A stretch of 64,000 nucleotides of DNA from Nemopilema nomurai. Taxonomy: Eukaryota > Cnidaria > Scyphozoa > Rhizostomeae > Rhizostomatidae. Shown in pieces: positions 42,001 to 54,225 of the stretch. Both the position numbers and the translations under genes were made by a program. Below the pieces are notes generated by a model. It worked only from the letters and a program-made list of their open reading frames with translations, searched no databases and had not been told where the DNA came from. The stretch's first letter is position 1. Each line of letters starts with the position of its first letter. The DNA lies in assembly GCA_003864495.1 (NCBI GenBank), contig ML133389.1, positions 2,615,848-2,679,847 of the forward strand, given 5' to 3'.

Positions 42001-45000
42001 ACTACTTTATTGAGCCCTTGCGGGTTGCCCAAGATCAGAAAGAAAACTTCAGAAAGAAATCCTGGCTCACAGTTGACTGAAGCTGTCCATTGTTTGATTG
42101 ATAATGGGTGTGGCAGCTTGAAAATTTTTCTTAAGAAGCTGTAGGCTTTGTGGGAGAAGAAATTTATAGTTAAAGCAAAATTGCCCTTGCGGGTTACCCA
42201 AGATCTTGGATATTTTTTCATCCCTTTACCCCCCCCCCCTATATCCTGTCTCTGTACAGGTGCTCAAAACTTCATGGAGATGAAAAAGAATTTACCCTCA
42301 ACTGCTGTCCCTCGTTTGTCAACTGACATTTGACGGTTTGTGACTGCGTTGTAACCCAGGTCACTCATCAGACCTGCGGAGGAGAAGATACGCTTGAACA
42401 GGAACAAGAGCTACCAAGGTAAATCAAAAAGAGAGACACAGAAAATAACAAATATTAAAATTCTTGGCTTTGTTTCATCAATATCAAGTGTTCAAAATGG
42501 TCATTCAGAAATCCCATTGAATGGATAACAAATTACTTCTAGATGCTCGGGGAAGTATCTAAACCTTAAATCAAGACCCTCAACTTTGTTAAATAACAAG
42601 CTTTCTAAAATCATTGAAAACCAATAAATATTTTGGAAGAAAATGTTTGGATGCAATCCAATCTTCACCCCTCCATCTCCCATTAACCTCTATGTCGAGT
42701 TCTACATCTCAACAAGGTACATTTGTATTGTTCTAAACATCAATTCCGGTATCTTTCGCTCCGTTCACACTGCACCTAGTCACTTTTGCTACTGCTTTTG
42801 TTAACTGCATATTCACGATGAAATGGAGGTATTTCTGCTGTAAACGAGGCTATTAATTAACTTGAATGACATGTGAAATGTGCCTTGCCAAGGCCTCGGT
42901 GTGAGTTTGATTCAAAAGTGATGCGGACTTCGCAGTCAAAACTAGATTTGCACCAGTTGGGATCACTGTGGATCCCTTTGCTAGAAGAGTTAATAGTAAA
43001 ATGGCTAACAATATCAGTTTTGCTGTTAATTAAAAGAGAACCGGAGTTGACTGACCTCTGATTCCGACTTCCATACTCATGATGCTGTCACAAGCTGTAA
43101 CAATCAACTGGGTCTGGAAATACGAAAAGATTCATAAAAGAAGAAGAAGAAAATAAAGCATTTATAATACGAAGATAAAAAAGAAGAAGATTCAGTATTT
43201 AAAATACGAAGATAAAAGAAGAAAAAGAGTCAGTATTTAAAATACGAAGATAAAAGAAGAAGATTCAGTATTTATAATACGAAGATAAAAGAAGAAGAAG
43301 ATTCAGTATTTATAATACGAAGATAAAAAAAGAAGAAGAATATTAAGCACTTATAATACCAAGATAAAAAAGAAGAAGATTCAGCATTTATAATACGAAG
43401 ATAAAAAAGAAGAAGATTCAGTATTTAAAATACGAAGATAAAAGAAGAAAAAGATTCAGTATTTATAATACGAAGATAAAAGAAGAAGATTCAGTATTTA
43501 TAATACGAAGATAAAAGAAGAAGAAGATTCAGTATTTATAATACGAAGATAAAAGAAGAAGAAGAATATTAAGCACTTATAATACCAAGATAAAAAAGAA
43601 GAAGATTCAGTATTTATAATACGAAGATAAAAAAGAAGAAGATTCAGTATTTAAAATACGAAGATAAAAGAAGAAAAAGATTCAGTATTCATAATACCAA
43701 AGAAAAAGAAGAAGAAGATTCAGTATTTATAATACCAAGAAAAAGGAGGAAGAAGAATATTAAGCACTTATAATACGAAGATAAAAGAAGAAGATTTAAA
43801 TCTACTCTTTTTACGGGAGACTAACTACACCCCAACTCGTCTTCCCAACAAGGTTACACCTCTCTAGTACCTTGAGTGACCCAACCACTCGGCTGCCAAA
43901 ACGGAGGAGGAGCAGTAGATCCTCAAAAAATAGGCTTGGCAATGGATTCCTGAGGCGAAAAGTGCAAATTTGGGGGAGGGGTATCTTCAAACCCTCAAAA
44001 AGACAAGGGGCTCCCATGATTTTCTCTAATAAGGGGCAACATGCCGTTTGAATGACAAAAAGCAACAATGCAGGCGAGGGATATAAAATTGATACTTAGA
44101 TGACATTAGTTAATATGCGCACCTCGTCTGCCTCGTCGGAGGCGCCAACGAGATGCTTGACTTCGTGCAAGAGGGCTGCAATCTCCTGGCTTGTTTTTCT
44201 AAGATAAAAAGCAGAACATGCGTCGCTACGGAATAAAGTACAAAAGATGATTTTGAATGAACTTTAAAAACGGTCAAGCTTAAAAAACATGAAAATGTAT
44301 AGGCCCTAGAACTGATGCTTCTTTGAACATGTTAAAGATTTTGAAGCAAATGAAAACCAAAGCGATTGTATGGAGATTCTATTCGATTGTGAATATGTTA
44401 CTTACGAGCACATTGTTCTGTATTTTGCCGACTTGTCGTTCTGCAAATTATACCTGCCATGTCCTGGAAATAAACACAGATATCAAAAATGATTCAAAGG
44501 CTGAAAGTGTTTTGGGTTTCGAAAAGTAAAATTAACATACAATGCCCGCCAAAAGTGTTGGAACAGTCCAATCATCTTTCCTACTAAACGTCTCCCCTCC
44601 CCCATATACAATGTTGGATTCCGACTGGAAAATGACAACAAATGTATGTTGGAGCGCAAATTGTGTAACACATGTTTAGCGACATGTTCACCTACCTTCA
44701 CAACATTGTTTATGGGGGGACGGGGGGAGGGGGTTCTGTCTGCTTGAAATAGGGAAATGAAGTGAAAATATACATTTATTATGAGTACAATCTCGGTGTT
44801 CCAACGTGTTCTTTTGGCGGGCATTGTAGCTTCTAAAGTCATCATTAAAGAGATAAACTTGACAGGTATTTGCAATAAAAGCTTTAAAAGACTTTTACAG
44901 TCAGTATGGACTTAAAAGGCTAATTGCTGTAAATTAGCTACTTTGAGGAATTTGTGAGAATTTGTGGCTTTTACTTCTCGAAAGGTAATCAATCTCGACA

Positions 45001-48000
45001 GTTTGTGATTTCTCTACGCCTGTATGAATTTGAGTAATATTTCCGACATGACCTCTAAGATGACTTCTAAAGACAATTCCCTATTCACCATTGTGCAAAG
45101 CTAGTTAAAAATTTCCCACCATCATAATTTACAAATTCGCTTTTTATAGAAATGTCATACTAATTAAAATTTTTAAGAAGATTAAAAAACAAATTATAAC
45201 AAAACCAAAAATGAAAAGAATGATTTATACAACATAATGTAACTACCCACTACTTATTGTAGAAATATATCACGCCTGTATACACATATTAATCGGTGAA
45301 ATGAAATTTCCGTTAATTAAAAGTTAGGAAAAAATAAAGAAAATTAAAGCCATAACAATCCCATACCAAGGAGATGGGATTACCCACCAAGACTTTTTGA
45401 ATAACGAAACCATGTTTGCGATAAGTAAATTGGATTTAGATGAGTTTCCGTTAAAACTCATTTTCGATCCATTAAAGAAATGACATACAGATGACATATA
45501 TGTTAGTCGAAATTGGTTACTATGGTAGCGGATCTGGCGTGTAGATCGACCGTTCATCGCGGGTCACCGATTCATTCTCTTTCAGTGGAATTCTCCATTT
45601 GCACCATTTATCTCCATCCATTTCTACTTTTCGTCTTTTCATAGCAATCATAGCTTTTCACCTCCCCTCTTCTACCTATTATTCACTTTTTACTTCCTAC
45701 TTTCCTTATACAAACCATAATTCTATTCTTATACTGTTCCTTCGTGGTTATTCTTATGCTGCTTCCATCATTCTTTTCCCCCTTTCTTTCCTACTTTTCC
45801 CTTTTCTCTCTTTCTGCAATTGTAAGTTCCTATCCTATTCGTCGTTCTTCTTAATTCATAACTCTGTTGATTCCCATAATATTTCTCTCAGCTTTAAAAA
45901 TTCTCCTAAATTAGGTCATAATGACTCAATTTTTGTCGTTCCTCAGCCTAGATCTCCAGTATATATCCATTACAACAGCCTCATTCATCCTTCTTCAACA
46001 AATTTAGGTTAACGTTAGAGACGCAACTGTATAGTATGTTAGCGAGAGAATGATTTATGGTATCGAACGAGACAGAAAGTGACGTTCCTACTCACTACTT
46101 CTTCGGCAACCAAAATCAGAAAAAAACTATTCTATTACTCATAAATCGTTTAAATAGTTCTCGCACATCAACTCTACAAACCATTAAAGACTTTCTCCAT
46201 TCCCTATGTTCACGTAGCCTACATTCCAAAGCCTTGTTTCCACAATTTAAATCACAACTTGGTGTTATTTAACAACTTAATAATCGATGTTTGACAAACA
46301 ATGGACCTACCGCCTAGGCTGGTGAGGTCAGGAACGACTTGGTCCTTGACTGGCGTGCTTCTTCTTAGAGCTGAACCAACCAATAATGATGGCTCTATAA
46401 GGTTTGCGTCTGAGAGAAAAGAATAAATGTTAAGACAACTCTGGAATCGTTTAATCGACGAAACGCCAAGAAGTTGAAAAAGGCCTACGATTGCCAATCA
46501 AAAGCAGCTACTAACAGCTGGTGAAGTTTGTAAAAGACAACTCAGGGATCGTTTAATCAACGAAACGCCAAAAAGTTGAAAAAGGCCTACGATTGCCAAT
46601 CAAAAGCAGCTACTAACAGCTGGTGAAGTTTGTAAAAGACAACTCAGGATCGTTTAATCAACGAAACGCCAAAAAGTCGAAAAAGGCCTACGATTGCCAA
46701 TCAAAAGCAGCTACTAACAGCTGGTGAAGTTTGTAAAAGACAACTCTGGAATCGTTTAATCGACGAAACGCCAAAAAGTCGAAAAAGGCCTACGATTGCC
46801 AATCAAAAGCAGCTACTAACAGCTGGTGAAGTTTGTAAAAGACAACTCTGGAATCGTTTAATCAACGAAACGCCAAAAAGTTGAAAAAGGCCTACGATTG
46901 CCAATCAAAAGCAGCTACTAACAGCTGGTGAAGTTTGTAAAAGACAACTCAGGATCGTTTAATCAACGAAACGCCAAAAAGTCGAAAAAGGCCTACGATT
47001 GCCAATCAAAAGCAGCTACTAACAGCTGGTGAAGTTTGTAAAAGACAACTCTGGAATCGTTTAATCAACGAAACGCCAAAAGTCGAAAAAGGCCTACGAT
47101 TGCCAATCAAAAGCAGCTACTAACAGCTGGTTAAGTTTGTAAAAGACAACTCTGGAATCGTTTAATCGACGAAACGCCAAGAAGTTGAAAAAGGCCTACG
47201 ACTTCAAATTAAAGGCAGCTATGAACAGCTGCTGAAGTTTGTAAAGAAGATTACATTATCAAGTTTTGGATTATATTATAGATGATAGAAAGCTAGTAGT
47301 CCATTTAGCTCAAAGCATTTTTAGGATTTGCTTTGGAGAAAGTTACCCAATATATGACTCGTTCTAAGGGCTATTCGCAACAGTGTTAAAATAATGATAT
47401 TTAATATCATGCATGGTATTTGTTAGAAACATTAAATAGAAGAGAAATATTCTACAATTGCAAGAAGGGTGCTTCATAGATAATAAGAGCGGATTTTTAC
47501 AACCAGTTACAAAAGTACATATTGTGATATGCAACTACATATAATAATACACAGTTGTAATATACAATGCTACAATGGGGTTGATTTGAAGGATGGTAGA
47601 ATTGAATGGCATTGAAAAAAGATAGGCACTAGAAGACTTGAATGGTCTCCAGGGAAAAAACAATATCAACATGGTAATAGAAATACACAAACCCTTGTTT
47701 AGATTGCCAGTCGCAAAGAGCATCGTCCCTGCTTGGGAACACTCGATAACGTATTGCAGAGCATGTGTTCCATCAAACTTGGTACCACCTTAAAAAGGGA
47801 CAGGAATCAGTGCCAATTGTGAGAATCTTAAGAAATCTGATTTTGCAAAATTAAAGTCAAAGGAATGTTGTTTAATTCTAGATGAGACATTGCAAGGGAC
47901 TTCGTAAATAAATATTAAGCATGTGGGTGGTTTTGAAAATCTAGGGGTTATGAAAGGAACTTGGTTCTCTTGATATGAGTTATGGAAGATAAAGAGAACA

Positions 48001-50573
48001 TGATTATATTCATTGAGAAGCTCTATTTTGATTTTGAGGAAAATGAGGAATGATTTATAAACAATGTTGTTGAGAAATAAACGTTGCTACACGTTTTTTG
48101 TACAGAATATTGTTCACTGGTCATCTTGCAGATATTTTATACAGGACAGAGAGTTAATGAACAAAGATGAATATAAACAACAGAAAAATTCCTTTGTCTT
48201 GTCTCAAAAGTTAATTGCACAAGGTTTTCTAGCCTGGTTATGTCTATGATTAATTTTAAAACTTGTTGGGGTTGAATTCTGCCTCTGATAGTGTTGATTA
48301 CAAAACAAGAAGACTTTCCAAGTGTTTTATCAAGGGTTAAATCCCCAGGCTTTGAGCCAACAACATTGTAATTTGTGAACAAGTGCTTTGTGGTACTATC
48401 TGTCTGTCTATATTTCAATGAAAAATCCCATTCTTTGTAGACAGAAAGAGTTCGTCTTTTCCCTTGGGCTCTTCTAAAGTGAGGTGTTAAGTAACGCTGA
48501 TTGATCAATTATAACCAATCACGCGCTCTACTTATCACCCTCTAGTGTTTTCAATCTGCATCTGGGTATTTATTCGGTCAGTTTTTCGTTATCTTCCAAC
48601 ATTTTCTTACTCTGAGGAGTGTCAGACAAAAAAAATACTTTAAGTATGCAAAAACTAGTTCCGCTTTTTCTAGCAATTGTGAAACATTGTAATTGCGGAC
48701 CTGCTGTGTTGCCGCTGAGCAACATGGTTGCTTTAAAACATTATCATGCTCCAGAAATGTTCATTGAGCAAATATTGTGATATAAACATACCTTTGAATT
48801 TGGCTGCAAGTGACTCTTTTGGCTTGGTTGTGCCACAAATTGCTTGCAAGCGTCCAGTTGTCACAAACTGACTTGGCCCTGGTCCATTGTCAGAGGTGAT
48901 GTTTGTCAGTTTTGAAATACGGATCATGGCATTTTCAGGCTGCACCACTTTGTGACATCTGATGCTGGGGTGGTAATCATCATGGTCCACCATATGTGTC
49001 CCTCTGCCTGTCTCTTGTGTTTGGTGCTGCATATCAAGTTGTCTCATACAGCCATATGGACTGGTATTAAATGGCACTTTTGCATCAGTGTGCCAATGGT
49101 ACCCTTTCTGTGCCACATCAATGCCACCATGTTGGAAATTCCCATTCAGATTGCATTGCTTGCTGGAATTTCTAAAGATACTTGCAATGCGGAGTCTTGG
49201 TGCTTCCTTCCTAATTCTTTCAGAACCAATGCAGCTAATATTTTCTTGTACCCCAATACCATCACAACTTGGACTTAGAATATTTTTATGGATTGGAAGA
49301 TCTTTTGGCACCATCACCTTGGATGGCTCGTATGGCTTTGAGGTGACTACCTTCTTTAAATTATGCTTTAGTGCCAGTTTGGCGGGAATCAGGAAGCATT
49401 CCTCCCCGTTCAACCTTAGCTTTGTTGCCTTCACAATCAGACGCTTGTCTAAATTCATGAAGCGGTAGTACCGCATAGAGTCTGCTCCACTACTGCCTTC
49501 TTCTTGACTTGAAGCAGCCTTTGTTTTCTCTTTGGCACCAGATGGTGCACTTTCATCTATTTTAGTAAAAGCTCCAGGTTCTCCTTTTTCTGGCACAACA
49601 GCATCAGTTTCATTTTTTGGCACATCAATTGGCTCCAAGTTTAAGTTAAAATCTGTTCCAGACAAGCTTAACGGTGTAACTAAGTCCCCAGTCCACACTT
49701 TGATACTTCTCTGCATGCTGGCAAGATTTCCGTCATTATTTTTGGGAACCAGAATACCCACCGGTCTGACAACCTGTAGAAATGACTGTCCCTTTTTTGT
49801 CACTATCTTTGCTGATTCATTTGTAAACTGAAAAGATGTATTTTGTGCCAGAATGTTTTGCCCAGTTGACCCTCCAGGCTGGCTACAGATCAAATCTGTG
49901 GAATTATCTAGCTTGGCTTTCTCAAATGCCTCACCGTCACTTGAAGATGCCAAATTGTTCTTTGAAACTCCAACCTTTATAGCATTGTGATTCTTTTTTA
50001 AATCAGTCAGAGGATCTTCAGGCAATGGTTCTGAGAGTGAACCAACTTTTCTCACCTAAAAGAATTTGTAAAAAAATACCTAATATATTTTGCATTAATG
50101 TGTATTACGTATGTTGCAACAGTCTTATATGACTTCTCGTGAAGCGAATAAAAATTTCAGAAAATTTACATTAACTAACATTAAATTGATTATTATCTTG
50201 ATTACCCATGACAAAATGTTATACAAATTATTCTGAGTACAAGATTTGCTGCCCTTATGGCAGTAAGGTAACTCTATCCCACTTTCTTTCATAGCAACAT
50301 CTCCTTCCCCTTACAGAAAAACCAGCACCAGTAATTAAAAAGACTGAGCTATATGTTGAAGTAAAACTGAAAACAAACCATTTTTTGGCTACTAGATGTT
50401 TGTCTTTCAAGTTCTGGGGTACATGGTACAAGAGATGGTTCACTTTCATTTGGCACACTGGTCCCAGAACTGTCTACCATGTCACTTTTGATTGGTACAT
50501 TTGATGTGCTTTGTGTAGGACTGACAATTGTTGGGACTTCTTGGTTCTTTTCCTGTAGCAAAGTGTCTGCCAT
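39008..50573 (-). CDS. Unrecognised 1126-aa low-complexity protein, 11 coding exons
   Basis: Spliced by eye with matching phases. Exons (minus strand, 5' to 3') are 50573-50379, 50055-48792, 47788-47693, 46409-46307, 44198-44123, 43113-43056, 42373-42296, 41520-41111, 40861-40363, 39937-39544 and 39215-39008, totalling 3381 nt. I do not recognise the family. The N-terminal 480 or so residues are Ser/Thr/Asn-rich with a more ordered block near YYRFMNLDKRLIVKATKLRL. Small middle exons encode CSQAGTMLFATGNLNK, SQEIAALLHEVKHLVGASDE (helical) and TQLIVTACDSIMSMEVGIRG. A Lys/Glu-rich helix (KVMKKRMTKEKKKVDKEKE), Pro/Ser-rich segments and a basic C-terminus (RRRQKGSHGHKKR) suggest a nuclear or regulatory scaffold, which is inference. 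There is no signal peptide or membrane span. The exon 4 donor is uncertain: 46307 fits phase, while 46311 has the better consensus. Start: first ATG after an acceptor at 50587. Confidence 0.72.
43117..43800. repeat. 35-bp minisatellite, about 17 units, against the exon 6 acceptor
   Basis: Units of GATTCAGTATTTATAATACG plus AAGATAAAAGAAGAA, with variants (AAAATACG, CACTTATAATACC) recurring about every six units, that is a higher-order repeat of roughly 225 bp. In the sense of the minus-strand gene it is pyrimidine-rich (TCTTC repeats). Its last unit runs into the 3' splice site of exon 6 at 43113. Confidence 0.9.
44540..44826 (-). mobile_element. MITE family 2, copy B
   Basis: A 287-bp element flanked by TA, with termini CAATGCCCGCCAAAAGTGTT and GGCGGGCATTG. 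It is the reverse complement of copy A at 38704 over the whole length, without copy A's internal duplication. It lies in the intron between exons 4 and 5 of the minus-strand gene. It has no ORF. Confidence 0.88.
46432..47250. repeat. 101-102-bp minisatellite, eight units, 22 bp from the exon 4 acceptor
   Basis: Units start (AAGACAACTC) at 46432, 46534, 46636, 46737, 46839, 46941, 47042 and 47143. The first seven are nearly identical and the last is diverged. Each unit contains an E-box CAGCTG within ACTAACAGCTGGTG. On the minus (gene) strand each contains a pyrimidine-rich stretch followed by ATTCCAG, resembling a 3' splice site. The array fills most of the intron between exons 3 and 4. Confidence 0.95.
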
Positions 50574-51077
50574 TTTTGCATGAGCTCTATAATAAAAATA
50601 TGAAGTCATAGATGTTTATAGCAAAAATGAGCTTTGCAAAACATTCAATGTTTATCAAAGAATCAGAAGTTAAACATAAAAAAGCCTTGATATGAGCTTG
50701 AAGGCGATTTAAAACTTCTGGAATGGAAAAAAAGTACAAAAAGGTTCGGTTTAGGTTTTAATGGTTTCAAGTTTAAGCTTTGCGCACAAAAAGAATAAAT
50801 CCGCTTGGGCTTCAAAAACAGTGAAAAAATTCAGAATGCGATAAACGCATCATAAAAACAGATAATTCCTCCTGTTTTTAATTTCTGAGCAGCGGAAATG
50901 ATAAAAATTTTGTCCTTTAGAATAAGTTCCTGAAAAATTTGACCTGACTGGTTGACCAGTTAAGGATTCAAGCTGCATTTTGAAGGACAAAAAATATCCA
51001 AACGCCCTGCGAAACTGTTGGGGTAGTAACTGTTATCTGATTTTCTTCCTGTAGTGATATCTTTCAAAGAGCCTTAC

Positions 51078-51180
51078 CCTGTTGCTAAACCGCCAATAAT
51101 TTGTTTTCAAACATTGGCCATGCTGCGATTTCTCCTTCCTCTCGTGGTCTCCTCCCGCCAAAACAATACCTCATGTTGCT
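51078..51180 (-). other. Probable 5' UTR exon of the minus-strand gene (left edge certain, right edge approximate)
   Basis: On the minus strand the segment ends CAACAGG followed by GTAAGG, a near-perfect donor. The matching acceptor TTATTATAG lies before the ATG-bearing exon at 50586. It contains a tiny upstream ORF (ATGGCCAATGTTTGA). The transcription start is not visible, so the right end is estimated. Confidence 0.4.
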
Positions 51181-52543
51181 AACACAATTACCATCCAATT
51201 CAATGTGGTATCGAGGGACCGCTATAGGTGGTCATTACAGCAAAGAGAAGTTTTTAGAAATACTCCCCTTGGCAACGTAAGAGCCCACACAAAATTTGGG
51301 ATGTGCTAGAAAGGCGAAGTTGTCTTAAGGTTCCCTCATATAAACCTACACGGCTTGAAACTATTTCAGTATTCTTAAGAAGTTATTCTAGAATGTCAAG
51401 TTATAGTTGTTAATAATTTCGCTTCTTGATATGGGCTCAAAATGTCTGTAACTGGTATTCAAACATTTGAAAATGTACATCTTACTAGGAAGCAAGCATC
51501 GGTATCTGCAAAACGAATAGAAAAGGGAGGGTAAACAAAACTGGAAAGAATTATCGAGCGTGTTCTTCAAGTGGCTGGGGGACTGGGTCTGGTAATGCAA
51601 TCGACAACTCAAATATATGATCAAGGGTATTCATTTTTCAAACAAGAGCATATCTTACTGTGATTACCAAACACAGTGCAGTGGGGAACTATTTTAATAG
51701 GACACTTGAAGTTGCCTACAGTACGAGTGCTATGCAATATTATCCCTTATTGCTTCCGTTGTAGGGGCAACATTATCACCCGGGCCCCCTCATCTTTGTG
51801 CAGTTTACCCATGGGCCCCTTCAGATTTTTATTTTAAGGAGGCCCCAAGGAAAATTTTGTAAAGCCAATACAAGGTGCTGTTGGTAAATCGAGCAGCATG
51901 ACCCGAGCTACTTTAGCATATTTCAGGGACCCCCACCAACTTTAGGCCCAATGCCCCGGCAGTCGTAAATGCGGCCCTGCCATTGCGCCCCTCATTGCAA
52001 ACATTCTAGCTTGTTTTGGAACCTTTGATGTATTTGAGATGCTTTTATCTACTTTGACTAATCTCTGATATTTCACTGCCTTGTCTCCGGTGATATTGAC
52101 ATGATATTTATCTGTCTGTTTATATTAAGCTGTTCATTGCAGAACAACATTTGTTTGCTTTTTGTTTCAGCTCTCCCAGCCCATATTTCAGACATCTTTG
52201 TTTATTTGGCGAATAATGCAGGGCGATAGCTCATTAACACCTTTTGTACCCGAATGGCACCTTCGTGCAAGCAGTCCCTCCAAGGGGGTGATTGTGGAGT
52301 AAAGGCTGACCCTGGCTAGTGCTAATAGCATTTAGGTGGAGGTTGCAGGTGTTAATATATCTGTTGTTCTCGTAACGGACCAAGACCGGACGTTGGAGAC
52401 AGAAATGCAGACCAGGGCAGAATAGAGAATCCTGGTGATTATGTTTACAGCTCTGGCTGATTTGATAGTGATGATCATGATAGCGTGGAATTGATTAGAC
52501 GTGATTTTGGTGATTGCATTAGTTTAAGCTGGCTTGATCCTCC
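51181..52543. other. Intergenic stretch without a recognised gene
   Basis: Separates the divergent minus-strand gene and the CRD gene. A C-rich segment at 51770-51990 (CCCGGGCCCCCTC-type) looks like an old degenerate repeat. No coding features are seen. Confidence 0.45.
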
Positions 52544-52830
52544 TGATTGCACGATGCGGCGATAATGATCTTTATGATAGCGTAGAATTGATTATAGGTG
52601 ATTGCACGATGAGGCGATAATGATCTTTATGATAGCGTAGAATTGATTATGGGTGATTGCACGTTGAGGCGATAATGATCTTTATGATAGCGTAGAATTG
52701 ATTATGGGCGATTATGGGTGATTGCACGATGGGGCGATAATGATCTTTATGATAGCGTAGAATTGATCAGGGGTGATTGCACGATTTTAATGATTGCATT
52801 ACTCGAATTGATCGGGGGTGATTTTAATGA
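52544..52830. repeat. 54-bp tandem repeat, about five units
   Basis: Units begin GATTGCACGATG at 52544, 52600, 52654, 52720 and 52774. Each contains GATAATGATCTTTATGATAG and TAGAATTGATTATGGGTGAT. One unit has a 12-bp internal duplication. No ORF of note. Confidence 0.9.
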
Positions 52831-54225
52831 TTGCATTTCTCTAACCTGGCTTGATTTCACGGCGATTAAGCAGGTTATTTTGAAATCCTCTCACCGGCAG
52901 ACATTGGCCTGGTCAGTTAACGAAGCTGTGTTGTGTGGTTTTGAACACAGTTACAACTGCCAGGGCCACCACTAAGCTTTCAGCGAAATGTCTTTTATTC
53001 CCAGCTCAGAGCAAATCAGTTCACATTATGGGGCAGCATATCGGATTTGAATCGATTAGCATGCCCATTTCGAATCAGGAATCTCTCCCGTGTCATCTGA
53101 CCGAGATACGAGAGCAATTGTGAGACCATAAAACTCGGACTTCGATTTCCAGATCCTTCAGGGCGCGATTTTTGAAGGCAGCAACCATGCTCGATTTGAG
53201 GGGCAAATCAATCAAAAAAATCTCGTACACCTTTTGTGAAAATCCTATTGTTTTATCAAAAAATCTCTGAAAATCCTATTGTTTTTGTGGAGTCTCCTAC
53301 GCTATTTGCAAGAGTGAATTGTATCTCGGCTCGATTTTCGATGAGTTCTAGATTCTCTTTCAAGAAAAGATCGCAATCTCAATATTTCTTTATATGCCTG
53401 CGTATCCACCTTTGGAATTATTTTCTAGTCTCGTTTAATGTAAAGGCTTTCAGAATAAACATAATAAATTCAAGCTAAAGGAATTTAAAGTAGGAATAAC
53501 TCAATATAAAGAGACACTATTTATCTTGTGGGGAACTTAAAAGTTTATAGAGCAGAGGGATTTTCGTTACCCAATTTGCTTCATTTGCGGTTAATCCTTT
53601 TGTGAAAGAAAGCAATTTTGCAAATTCGTCATTCCAATCATCTCGACTGTGTGGTCCGTTGGATGGTCCGTGGTTACTTCGGTCCGTATTTTAGCCTACG
53701 TGCAGACGTCAATACAAAGGCTTCGTCGTGGTGGTATAAGAGGGGTTTTCTGGTTACGCAGGCTCAGAAGGCAGGTTCCCAGGTCACATTGCACACGAGG
53801 CGAAGAGAGCAGAGATCGGACTGGAGCTAGGGGCGACAGGGTGGATAGATTGGTAGAGAGCTGTGGATTGCGCCGAGATTCGTGCGAATGCGGATAGCCG
53901 ACTAGTGCCAGACTTGAGTTGATGACGCAGTTCGGAAACGTCAGAAGAAGTCAGCCAGATAAAGATCAGCATTAAAGAATTCGGGTCGTCGAAGCAAGTG
54001 GAAAGACAGGAAAGGAACAGGCTAAGTGAATCTGCATAGGCAAACGAAGTATAAGAGTCGTGCAAAGAACATTAAAAAGAGGCGGGGATTGCAGAGAGAG
54101 GTCAAGTAAACAGCGAAATTGAAGCAAGATTGCGTTTGCCGAAGTGCATCCCGGAGGATTTGTCAATCAAGCCAGCGTTTGAGTAAAGCAAGGCAGATTA
54201 TACTGACTTTGCCACAAAACAAGCC

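Noticed and set aside
45599..46012. 137-codon hydrophobic plus-strand ORF
   Set aside because: It is T/C-rich low-complexity DNA antisense within the intron of the minus-strand gene.
46432..47250. Regular repeats considered as a CRISPR array
   Set aside because: There are no unique spacers; units are tandem and nearly identical throughout, and the genome is eukaryotic.
49088..49468. 126-codon plus-strand ORF
   Set aside because: It is an antisense shadow of the large exon 2 of the minus-strand gene.
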